A stretch of DNA of 5,393 bases, taken from assembly GCA_964246695.1 (NCBI GenBank), contig CAXTSI010000567.1, positions 1 through 5,393 on the forward strand. The letters run 5' to 3'. The notes under the pieces were generated by a model. The model was not told the origin of the DNA. It did no database searches and saw only the letters and a list, made by a program, of their open reading frames with translations. The stretch is from Stigonema sp964246695. Its GTDB lineage: Bacteria; Cyanobacteriota; Cyanobacteriia; Cyanobacteriales; Nostocaceae. Below are positions 1 to 5,341 of the stretch, piece after piece (within the stretch, counting starts at the first letter, position 1; each line of letters begins with the position of its first letter). Both the position numbers and the translations under genes were made by a program.

Positions 1-240
1 CAACCACTGTTGGTGAAACTCAATCGCCTGTTGGTATTGTCCCAATGATTGGTAAGCATTACCTATACCGCCCAAGGCGCTTCCTTCGCCAAAGCGATTG
101 CCAATTTCTCTAGCTACATCCAATGACTGTTGCTGAAACTCAATCGCCTGTTGGTATTGTCCCAATGATTGGTAAACATTACCTATATTGCCCAAGGCGC
201 TTCCTTCGCCAAAGCGATCGCCAATTTCTTTAGCTACATT
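1..240 (-). repeat. Two near-identical 120-bp tandem repeats encoding TPR units
   Basis: Bases 1-120 and 121-240 match at 111 of 120 positions. Many differences are silent or conservative (for example Asp/Asn and Lys/Arg). The unit length equals one 40-residue TPR, so the repeat is in frame. Its high identity points to recent unit duplication or gene conversion. A third, more diverged copy begins at 241. Confidence 0.9.
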
Positions 241-309
241 CAATGACTGTTCGTAAAGTTTAATGGCTTGTTGATACTGTCCCAAGAAGTCGCGCGATCG
301 CCAGTGCGC
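1..309 (-). pseudogene. 5'-truncated TPR-repeat gene, also cut by the window edge
   Basis: The minus strand is open from 309 (just after an in-frame TAA at 312-310) to position 1. It encodes tetratricopeptide units of exactly 40 residues, seen as motifs such as EIGDRFGEGSALGNIGNVYQ and SLGQYQQAIEF. This is the TPR type found in large cyanobacterial scaffold or signalling proteins, which bind partners through stacked helix pairs. Two full units (240-121 and 120-1) differ at 9 of 120 bases, and a diverged partial unit lies at 285-241. TPR similarity ends abruptly near 290. Upstream there is no in-frame ATG or GTG, no helical leader and no signal peptide. The only start I see is a TTG at 285-283, without a Shine-Dalgarno sequence. 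I read this as a gene that lost its 5' end by deletion or frameshift. An intact gene starting at the TTG is possible. The 3' end is outside the window. Confidence 0.6.
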
Positions 310-347
310 TTATATTACTTGACCATGACTTTTGACTTGTTACCTTA

Positions 348-388
348 GACGAACCCGTTCGCGTAGCGTCTCCCCTTGGGAGAAGGGG
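348..388. repeat. Probable interspersed palindromic repeat
   Basis: This non-coding stretch has the core TTCGCGTAGCGTCTCC, which I recognise from memory as common in repeats dispersed through Nostoc-type genomes. It holds two small dyads. One is CGAAC-CC-GTTCG at 350-361. The other is CCCCTT (372-377), GGGAG (378-382), AAGGGG (383-388), a 6-bp stem with a 5-nt loop. CTCCC/GGGAG offers a competing stem. No T-run follows on either strand, so it is not an obvious terminator. The whole interval 310-507 has no other coding signal I can support. Confidence 0.5.
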
Positions 389-471
389 CTGACCAGGCTG
401 CCATTTCCATCCTCAAGAATGGGTTACCAAAACTAAAAATTTAAGAGGAGGCAGCAGCCCACAAGATCAGC

Positions 472-494
472 GTTACCAGGCATAGCCTAGTAAC
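472..494 (-). terminator. Hairpin after the glycine-zipper gene, possible terminator
   Basis: GTTAC-C-AGGC-ATA-GCCT-A-GTAAC forms a 10-position stem with one C/A mismatch and a 3-nt loop. It starts 13 nt past the stop codon of the gene ending at 508. That position suits a transcription terminator or a 3'-end stabiliser. No U-run follows on the minus strand, so classical intrinsic termination is not supported. Confidence 0.35.
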
Positions 495-507
495 GAGAAT
501 AGCAGGA

Positions 508-900
508 TTAGCGATCCAGAATATTGATCAGAGCACCTGTTGCTGCGCCACCAATGGCATTATTAATAGGATGACTGCTACCAGTAACCGCGCCAGTCAC
601 GGTGCTAGCCCCAGCACCTACTGCGGTATCTCGAAGCAAGTCACCACTTCGATGATAGGTTTTTCTGCTACCGTTAACGGCATGGACAGCAGCACCAGCA
701 GCGGCTCCATTAACGGCATTGTGCACGGCTGAATTATGACCAGTAATGGCTCCAGTCACTACACCCGTTGCAGCTCCAACGCCGACATCTTTGATCCAAT
801 TGTCGTTTGCAGATGCGGGTTTCACAGACATTAGGTTGACCCCCGCTAGACTCGTAGCAATAATGCTGGGTAATAGTGTGTGTTTTAGAATCCGATTCAT
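508..900 (-). CDS. Secreted glycine-zipper-like protein with internal duplication
   Basis: This is a 130-residue protein of unknown function. Residues 1-31 look like a Sec signal peptide: basic start (MNRILK), hydrophobic core, and a likely signal peptidase I cut after ALA-type motif ASA at 29-31. The mature part has two similar blocks of about 40 residues, roughly 36-75 and 89-128. Both follow the pattern (I/L)(K/R)D..VGA...VTGA.TG....NA..GAA.GA. A polar, basic linker (NGSRKTYHRSGD) joins them. The regular Gly/Ala spacing (G42, G46, G50, G54; G95, G103, G107, G118, G122) resembles glycine-zipper segments that pack in membranes or oligomerise. The product therefore probably acts in the periplasm or at the outer membrane. 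The start is supported by AGAGG at 912-908, 7 nt upstream. A separate promoter in the 159-nt gap to NDH-2 is likely, but I could not pick one with confidence. There are no cysteines and no catalytic motif. Confidence 0.85.
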   Translation of the reverse strand: MNRILKHTLLPSIIATSLAGVNLMSVKPASANDNWIKDVGVGAATGVVTGAITGHNSAVHNAVNGAAAGAAVHAVNGSRKTYHRSGDLLRDTAVGAGASTVTGAVTGSSHPINNAIGGAATGALINILDR

Positions 901-1059
901 TGTTGTGCCTCTAAGATGAATTAATTGCTCTTAGAAAGTGGAAGTTTAAACTGTCGTCTTACCTTCTATTTCTAGTTTAGATAACAGGTCTTTTTCTGTC
1001 TTGACCCGATTGGGTGATAATAGTTCCAAAATTCATCGACAAGTCAGGCAATCATTACA

Positions 1060-2433
1060 TCAGGATTTACGTTTTTCATCGCCGTCGCCTAACATTTGAA
1101 GTAATTTTCTGGCAACGATCGCGCCCACCACAGCTCCACCGACCAATTCCGCTGTCTGCACCACTTTTTTGCCAGTATCACTAGAATTGATGTGGCGGTG
1201 AAAAATCTCCTCATTCAACCATTCGGTGGTGGCTTTGAAGTTATGAATCGGAGTTGGTAATAGCTCTAGATAAGTGCCTTGACGGATCAAGTGAGCGGGT
1301 TCACCTGTGACTTCAAAAGCGTTGAAAATATTCGCAGCAGCATTATCTAACCCTAGTTTGAGAAGCGTACCCCGGTTGTTAACGCTAACAGGTTTTAGGC
1401 GATCGCCCAAAGCGATCGCTTTCAGGTTATGAGCGATTGTCGCCCCCTGCTGATAAGCAACCTGTGCTGTTGCAGGGAAAGAAGCATCCTCCACATATGT
1501 ACAATCACCGCCTGCAAACACTTCTGGAAAATCGGGCAGTTGTAAAGTTTTGGTGACTTTTACTCGACCGCGCTTGTCTCGGTTTGACTCTGGAATCGGC
1601 AGTTCTTTAATCAGCGGATTGATAGCACTGCCAGCTGTCCAGATGGCGGTGCCGCTGAAGAGCGTTTCTGTCTTACCATTGTACTTATACTCGATAGCGT
1701 CAGGACGAATAGCAGTAACTTGTGCTCCCATCAGCATTTCTACTGGCACAGTGCGTTTTTGCAATTCCTGTTCGGCAGTTTCTTTCAGCGCACTGTTAAC
1801 GTCACCCTTGAGGATTTCCGCACCGTGATTCAGCAGTACTACCCGAATCTCTTGAGAATTACCTTGCATGGCGGCATACAAATTCGGCAGGAAGTCAGCT
1901 AAGGTGGCTGAGAATTCCACCCCAGAAGGACCACCACCAATCACTGCTACTGTTAGCAATCGGCGGCGTTGTTCTGGATCTTCGATTTGCACTGCTTGTC
2001 GCAAGCGATCGTGCAAATGGCGGTCAATCTTGATGACATCTGTTGGCGTCCAGAAAGGTAGGGCATTCTCTTTTGCTCCCTCTACACCAAAGAAATCAGT
2101 AACGCTGCCCAAACCCAAAACTAAATTACTGTAGTTATAAGAAGTTCCCGAAGCTAATTTGACGAATCGCTGATGCAGGTCAATTCCTTGCACTGTATCT
2201 TGAACAAAGATGACACCGCTACCAACGAGCAATTCCTCAAAACGCGGCACTACTTGCATGGAATCCATTTCGCCACTGAAGTACTCGTAGAGTAACGGCT
2301 TAAAGCAAAAGCGTTCTTGCTTGTCAATCAGGATCACACTTCGCGGATAGTGTCTATGCGCAAGGTGCAAGGCTGTAAATAGCCCGGTAAAGCCACCGCC
2401 TACAATCACCGTTTGATAAACTGGGGTGTTCAT
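1060..2433 (-). CDS. ndb: Type II NAD(P)H:quinone oxidoreductase (NDH-2)
   Basis: This is a 457-residue flavoprotein of the two-dinucleotide-fold family. It oxidises NAD(P)H with FAD and reduces membrane quinone (plastoquinone in cyanobacteria) without pumping protons. The FAD fold has GGGFTG at 12-17 and Asp37 at the end of the second strand. The family motif FKPLLYEYFSGE follows at 44-55. The nucleotide fold has GGGPSGVE at 166-173. A second FAD contact is FAGGDC at 306-311 with Asp310. AQVAYQQ at 323-329 matches the AQxAxQQ quinone-site motif. A hydrophobic segment (430-448) near the C-terminus, followed by a charged tail, probably anchors it to the membrane. Asn202 sits where an acidic residue often binds the NADH ribose, so coenzyme preference is uncertain. 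The ATG lacks a clear Shine-Dalgarno sequence. It starts 24 nt after the small membrane protein gene, so cotranscription is likely. Which ndb paralogue this is cannot be told. Confidence 0.93.
   Translation of the reverse strand: MNTPVYQTVIVGGGFTGLFTALHLAHRHYPRSVILIDKQERFCFKPLLYEYFSGEMDSMQVVPRFEELLVGSGVIFVQDTVQGIDLHQRFVKLASGTSYNYSNLVLGLGSVTDFFGVEGAKENALPFWTPTDVIKIDRHLHDRLRQAVQIEDPEQRRRLLTVAVIGGGPSGVEFSATLADFLPNLYAAMQGNSQEIRVVLLNHGAEILKGDVNSALKETAEQELQKRTVPVEMLMGAQVTAIRPDAIEYKYNGKTETLFSGTAIWTAGSAINPLIKELPIPESNRDKRGRVKVTKTLQLPDFPEVFAGGDCTYVEDASFPATAQVAYQQGATIAHNLKAIALGDRLKPVSVNNRGTLLKLGLDNAAANIFNAFEVTGEPAHLIRQGTYLELLPTPIHNFKATTEWLNEEIFHRHINSSDTGKKVVQTAELVGGAVVGAIVARKLLQMLGDGDEKRKS
1399..1419. 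repeat. Two adjacent HIP1 sites (GCGATCGC), part of a set of seven
   Basis: HIP1 octamers lie at 1399-1406 and 1412-1419 inside NDH-2. Others are at 214-221, 294-301, 2670-2677, 4367-4374 and 4898-4905. Chance in equal-composition DNA would give about 0.1 in this length. HIP1 abundance is a known cyanobacterial genome signature of unsettled function. Most copies here lie inside coding sequence. Confidence 0.9.
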
Positions 2434-2457
2434 AAAATAACTTGTTCTGGGTAGAGG

Positions 2458-2712
2458 TTATAACGTTAAAAAGAAACTAATGAGAATAACGCTGAGGACA
2501 ATAGCGAACAAAATAGCATATTCGACTCGGCGACTAAAAAATCCAATAACAGCGACCAAGGCAATAGCAAGAGCAACAATGCCGAAGTATTGCTGGTTTT
2601 GCAAGTTTCTAGCAATCAGTGGGTCTTGTTGGGTCTTAGCTGGTGACGGAGTTTCTCGAATTGTGCTTGGCGATCGCCGTGGTGTTTGGAATTCTTCATT
2701 TGGTAAAGTCAT
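2458..2712 (-). CDS. Small two-helix membrane protein, unknown; candidate oxidase accessory subunit
   Basis: This is an 84-residue protein that I do not recognise. Residues 1-41 are polar, rich in Pro, Ser and Thr, and probably disordered. Two hydrophobic helices follow, about 42-59 and 65-84, separated by a short SRRVE turn. The arginines at 61-62 favour a cytoplasmic loop with both ends outside, by the positive-inside rule. The chain ends inside the second helix. I chose the ATG at 2712. An upstream in-frame TTG at 2748 would add 12 residues (starting MLYLVSTSTGNS) and has no better ribosome site. The gene lies between ctaE (119 nt upstream) and NDH-2 (24 nt downstream), all in one direction. 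In Bacillus and E. coli the gene after subunit III encodes the small subunit IV (ctaF/cyoD), and the Thermus caa3 oxidase has, from memory, a two-helix subunit IV. A role as an oxidase or NDH-2 partner is inferred from position only. Confidence 0.72.
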   Translation of the reverse strand: MTLPNEEFQTPRRSPSTIRETPSPAKTQQDPLIARNLQNQQYFGIVALAIALVAVIGFFSRRVEYAILFAIVLSVILISFFLTL

Positions 2713-2831
2713 AGAATTGCCTGTTGACGTTGATACCAAGTACAGCAAGAGTGGAGATCCAAAGTCAAATCCTTGTTTAGCAATACTTATAAATATTTTG
2801 CTACAAATAACCCTCTATCTTGAGAATACTT

Positions 2832-3494
2832 TTATGCTCGCCAGAGGTAGACAAGCGAGAACAGAATGACCCAGATCGCGTCAACGAAGTGCCAGAACAG
2901 GGTGGTCGCACTTACACCAAAATCACCCTTGTTATAGTTGCCTGGAATAAAGGAACGAACAAGCATAATTATCTGCAAGATAATGCCAGTAAAAACGTGC
3001 AGACCATGAAAGCCCGTCAGCAGGTAAAACGTCCCACCGACCTGCCCCGTAGACAAACTGAAGTCAAGACCAAGCCACTCTTTTACCTCACCGATCAGAA
3101 AGTATATTCCCATCGCGGACGTAAAAAGCCACAACAAGCGAAATCTATTCAGATTGCGATGCTTGATCGCACCTTCCGCCGCTTGAATAACAAAGCTACT
3201 GGAAATCAGCACTACTGAGTTGATCGTCACAGCAGTAGACAAATCCGGTCCCTTGACACCAGGTGGTAGCCAGTGAGGACTCGTCAATCGCAGCGCAATG
3301 TATGTTATGAAAAAACTCAGGAAGATTATGCTCTCTGACAGCAGGAACACAGTGAAGCCGAACATGCTTTTGCCGTGATGATCGTCAGCACTCCCTCCAC
3401 CGCTTGGTAGAAACCGCTTCAGCCAATTCGGCATAAAACGCCGTAACTCCTCCAACGGGATAGGATTTTCATCTGGATGTGTAGAGTTTGCCAT
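2832..3494 (-). CDS. ctaE: Cytochrome oxidase subunit III
   Basis: This is a 220-residue, five-helix subunit III of a heme-copper oxidase. It carries no redox cofactor and is thought to stabilise subunit I and help proton uptake. Helices lie near 44-69, 88-106, 118-137, 153-178 and 198-218. Family marks are FLLSESIIFLSFF (50-62), with Glu54 matching the conserved membrane carboxylate, then GEVKEW (135-140), GFHGLHVFTG (161-170) and FWHFVDAIWVILF (200-212). The five-helix form, lacking the first two helices of the mitochondrial protein, is usual for bacteria. The N-terminal 43 residues are polar and contain Asp-Asp-His-His-Gly (37-41). The ATG has no Shine-Dalgarno sequence; the leader just upstream is ATACCCCCCAAATTT. 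It follows ctaD after 100 nt, most of it an AT-rich hairpin, so expression may be partly uncoupled from ctaD. Alternative names are coxC and cyoC. Confidence 0.95.
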   Translation of the reverse strand: MANSTHPDENPIPLEELRRFMPNWLKRFLPSGGGSADDHHGKSMFGFTVFLLSESIIFLSFFITYIALRLTSPHWLPPGVKGPDLSTAVTINSVVLISSSFVIQAAEGAIKHRNLNRFRLLWLFTSAMGIYFLIGEVKEWLGLDFSLSTGQVGGTFYLLTGFHGLHVFTGIILQIIMLVRSFIPGNYNKGDFGVSATTLFWHFVDAIWVILFSLVYLWRA

Positions 3495-3524
3495 AAATTT
3501 GGGGGGTATATGAATTGGACAATC

Positions 3525-3585
3525 AATTAAAAATTAAAAATTAAAAATTAAAAATTTTTGAATTTTGCATTTTTAATTTTTAATT
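3525..3585 (-). repeat. AT-rich inverted repeat in the ctaD-ctaE gap
   Basis: The arm 3569-3585 is a perfect 17-base reverse complement of 3539-3555, with a 13-nt loop at 3556-3568. Because the left arm has a 7-nt period, the same right arm can also pair perfectly with 3532-3548 or 3525-3541. The stem is pure A/T. In the minus-strand transcript the 3' side of the stem is U-rich, so it might slow polymerase, act as a weak attenuator or mark an RNA processing site. It also resembles the AT-rich filler repeats common between genes in heterocystous cyanobacteria. Confidence 0.8.
3527..3554. repeat. Heptamer TTAAAAA, four tandem copies
   Basis: Four perfect copies of the 7-nt unit TTAAAAA are at 3527-3533, 3534-3540, 3541-3547 and 3548-3554. 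They lie between ctaD and ctaE. The seven-base period is the same as in the unrelated repeat upstream of ctaD. Confidence 0.85.
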
Positions 3586-3594
3586 CTTGTACAC

Positions 3595-5265
3595 CTACTC
3601 TTGAGTGGCAGCTTCTGGTTCCAATGGTTCGGAATCGTTGTAGTGGTAGGGTGGTTCGGTGACGATTGGAATTTCCGCAAAGTTCTCCTTTGGGGGCGGT
3701 GAGGAAGTTTTCCACTCCAGCCCTGTAGCGTGCCAAGGATTATCTTCTGCTTTTGGTCCCCGCAGCAAAGAACCCACTATATTGGCAATGAAGGGCAGCG
3801 TTGACATCCCTAGTAGGAACGATCCGAGGCTAGCGACGATGTTCCACCACTGGTACTCTGGGGAGTAGGAGGAAACCCGGCGCAGCATGCCGTGCAAACC
3901 CAGTGGGTGCATGGGGAAGAAGGTGAGGTTGGCACCGATAAAGGTCAAAAAGAAATGTATCTTGCCCCAGCCCTCGGCGTACATCCGCCCGGTTATTTTA
4001 GGGAACCAGAAGTAAATCCCTGCAAAAATACCCATCGTGATGGTATTATAGACAACGTAGTGGAAGTGACCTACTACGAAATAAGTGTTGTTAACGTGAA
4101 GGTCAAACGGTGTCGAGCCAAGCATAACGCCGGTGATGCCAGCGAAAACAAACATCACCACCCCTCCTAGGGCAAACAGCATTGGTGTCAAAAGGTGCAG
4201 TCTACCTCTCCAGACGGTAGCAGTCCAAGCGAACACCTTGATCCCAGTGGGTACGGCGACTAACATGGTGGTGAACATGAAGAACATCCGCATCCAACCG
4301 GGTGTGGCACTAGCGAACATATGGTGTACCCAGACCAAAGTGCTAATGACAGAGAGTCCAATTGTGGCGATCGCTACTGATCGATAGCCAAACAGGGGAT
4401 TGCGAGAAAAAGCGGGGAGGATCTCCGAGAAGATGCCAAAGACAGGCAGCACCATCACGTAAACTGCTGGATGGGAGTAGAACCAGAATAAGTGCTGGTA
4501 GAGGATTGGGCTGCCATTCTGCGTCGAGTTGAAGAAGTTTGTCCCCAAACTCAGGTCAAAAAACAGCAGGATCAATCCACCAGTGAGGGAAGGCAGGCAA
4601 AACAGTTGCAGTAACTGAGAACTTAGCACCGCCCAGACAAAGATCGGCATGCGAAAGAACGTCATGCCTGGTGCCCGCATCCATAAAATGGTTGTGATAA
4701 AGTTGACACCCCCCATGATTGATGAGATACCTATTATTACTAGACTCAGTATCCAAATGAATTCGCCGTTCAGCAGGTGACCTGAGGGGTTCTGGATGCT
4801 GATTGGTGGGTATGACCACCAGCCAGCTTGGGGGGGACCGCTGGGTAGTAAGAAGCTCGATAGTAGCAGGATACCTCCTGGCGGAATCATCCAGAAGGCG
4901 ATCGCGTTGAGCACCGGAAACGCCATGTCCCGCGCCCCAATCATCAGCGGCACTAAGTAGTTGGCAAGACCAGCATTGAACGGGATAATCCACAGAAAGA
5001 TCATGATCGTGCCGTGCATGGTAAACAAGCCATTGTAGAGGGGGCGATCGACTACATCTGATTGGGGGGTGATCAGTTCGCCACGGATGATCATCGCCAA
5101 CAGCCCGCCAATCAGGAAGAAGATGAAGGTCGTCACCATGTACTGGATACCGATGACTTTATGGTCTGTGCTGAAGCTGAAGTATTCCCATAAGCCCGTC
5201 TGTGGTCTGTGCAAATTTTCCGACTCGCCTGTCCCCGCAATGCCTTCCCTGGAGTTATTTGTCAT
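3595..5265 (-). CDS. ctaD: Cytochrome oxidase subunit I (A2-type heme-copper oxidase)
   Basis: This is a 556-residue catalytic subunit that reduces O2 to water and pumps protons. Metal ligands visible are His84 (low-spin heme), His265, His314 and His315 (CuB), His400 (high-spin heme iron) and His402 (low-spin heme). Tyr269 in HPAVY is the expected partner of the His-Tyr crosslink. Lys343 in PTGIKVFAW marks the K-channel. Asn102 and Asp113 (NYLVPLMIGARDMAFP) mark the D-channel entrance. The helix VI glutamate is replaced by Ala267 while Tyr263-Ser264 are present, which defines type A2 rather than A1. Arg462-Arg463 match the heme propionate pair. The conserved tail NPWHATGLEW is at 509-518. I chose the ATG at 5265 because AAGGAAGGA stands just before it. 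A GTG at 5295 would put that ribosome site inside the gene. Divergence from my memory of Synechocystis CtaDI suggests a cox2 or ARTO paralogue, which is not settled without subunit II. Confidence 0.96.
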   Translation of the reverse strand: MTNNSREGIAGTGESENLHRPQTGLWEYFSFSTDHKVIGIQYMVTTFIFFLIGGLLAMIIRGELITPQSDVVDRPLYNGLFTMHGTIMIFLWIIPFNAGLANYLVPLMIGARDMAFPVLNAIAFWMIPPGGILLLSSFLLPSGPPQAGWWSYPPISIQNPSGHLLNGEFIWILSLVIIGISSIMGGVNFITTILWMRAPGMTFFRMPIFVWAVLSSQLLQLFCLPSLTGGLILLFFDLSLGTNFFNSTQNGSPILYQHLFWFYSHPAVYVMVLPVFGIFSEILPAFSRNPLFGYRSVAIATIGLSVISTLVWVHHMFASATPGWMRMFFMFTTMLVAVPTGIKVFAWTATVWRGRLHLLTPMLFALGGVVMFVFAGITGVMLGSTPFDLHVNNTYFVVGHFHYVVYNTITMGIFAGIYFWFPKITGRMYAEGWGKIHFFLTFIGANLTFFPMHPLGLHGMLRRVSSYSPEYQWWNIVASLGSFLLGMSTLPFIANIVGSLLRGPKAEDNPWHATGLEWKTSSPPPKENFAEIPIVTEPPYHYNDSEPLEPEAATQE

Positions 5266-5270
5266 TAATT

Positions 5271-5279
5271 TCCTTCCTT
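5271..5279 (-). promoter_or_regulatory. Shine-Dalgarno sequence of ctaD
   Basis: The minus strand reads AAGGAAGGAAATTA before the ATG at 5265. Two overlapping AAGGA copies give spacers of 5 and 9 nt. This is the strongest ribosome site in the window, and it decides the ctaD start against the upstream GTG at 5295. Confidence 0.8.
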
Positions 5280-5309
5280 TTAAGCAGACAGGCACAATAA
5301 AACATAAAT

Positions 5310-5337
5310 ATATTAACTTCTGTTAAGAGGCGGTCAC
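5310..5337 (-). promoter_or_regulatory. Possible ctaD promoter with an embedded TTAAC dyad
   Basis: On the minus strand, GTGACC (5337-5332) and TAATAT (5315-5310) are 16 nt apart, and each matches four of six bases of the -35 and -10 consensus. The perfect dyad TTAAC-AGAA-GTTAA (5326-5313) lies in the spacer and overlaps the -10, where a repressor could block polymerase. It does not fit the NtcA site GTA-N8-TAC. The promoter is weak by sequence. The dyad itself is certain. Confidence 0.3.
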
Positions 5338-5341
5338 CCAA

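Noticed and set aside
1..240. CRISPR-like direct repeats
   Set aside because: The 120-bp period is coding and equals three times a 40-residue TPR unit, without variable spacers.
970..1015. Intrinsic terminator after NDH-2 (GGTC...GACC and ACCC-GATT-GGGT)
   Set aside because: The stems are only 4 bp and no U-run follows, which is too weak to call.
1550..2134. Three plus-strand frames opposite NDH-2
   Set aside because: They are antisense shadows of a gene whose FAD, NAD and quinone motifs are all intact.
2713..2831. Separate promoter for the small protein and NDH-2 (TTGACT at 2768-2763)
   Set aside because: No acceptable -10 hexamer lies 16-19 nt downstream, so I could not support it as a promoter.
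2480..3218. Plus-strand open frames opposite the small membrane protein and ctaE (2480-2869, 2820-3218)
   Set aside because: They are antisense to well-supported genes, have basic, low-complexity translations with no domain or signal, and overlap each other in different frames.
3659..4387. Plus-strand frames opposite ctaD, and the minus-strand frame 3548-3736
   Set aside because: They overlap the conserved oxidase sequence in wrong frames. The last runs into the AT-rich repeat, giving a lysine- and asparagine-rich tail.
4556..4993. Minus-strand 145-residue frame inside ctaD
   Set aside because: It is out of frame within the strongly conserved subunit I gene, and its translation has no recognisable features.
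5266..5295. Ten-residue longer ctaD from a GTG at 5295
   Set aside because: The purine-rich ribosome site would lie inside the coding region. The ATG at 5265 is placed correctly behind it.
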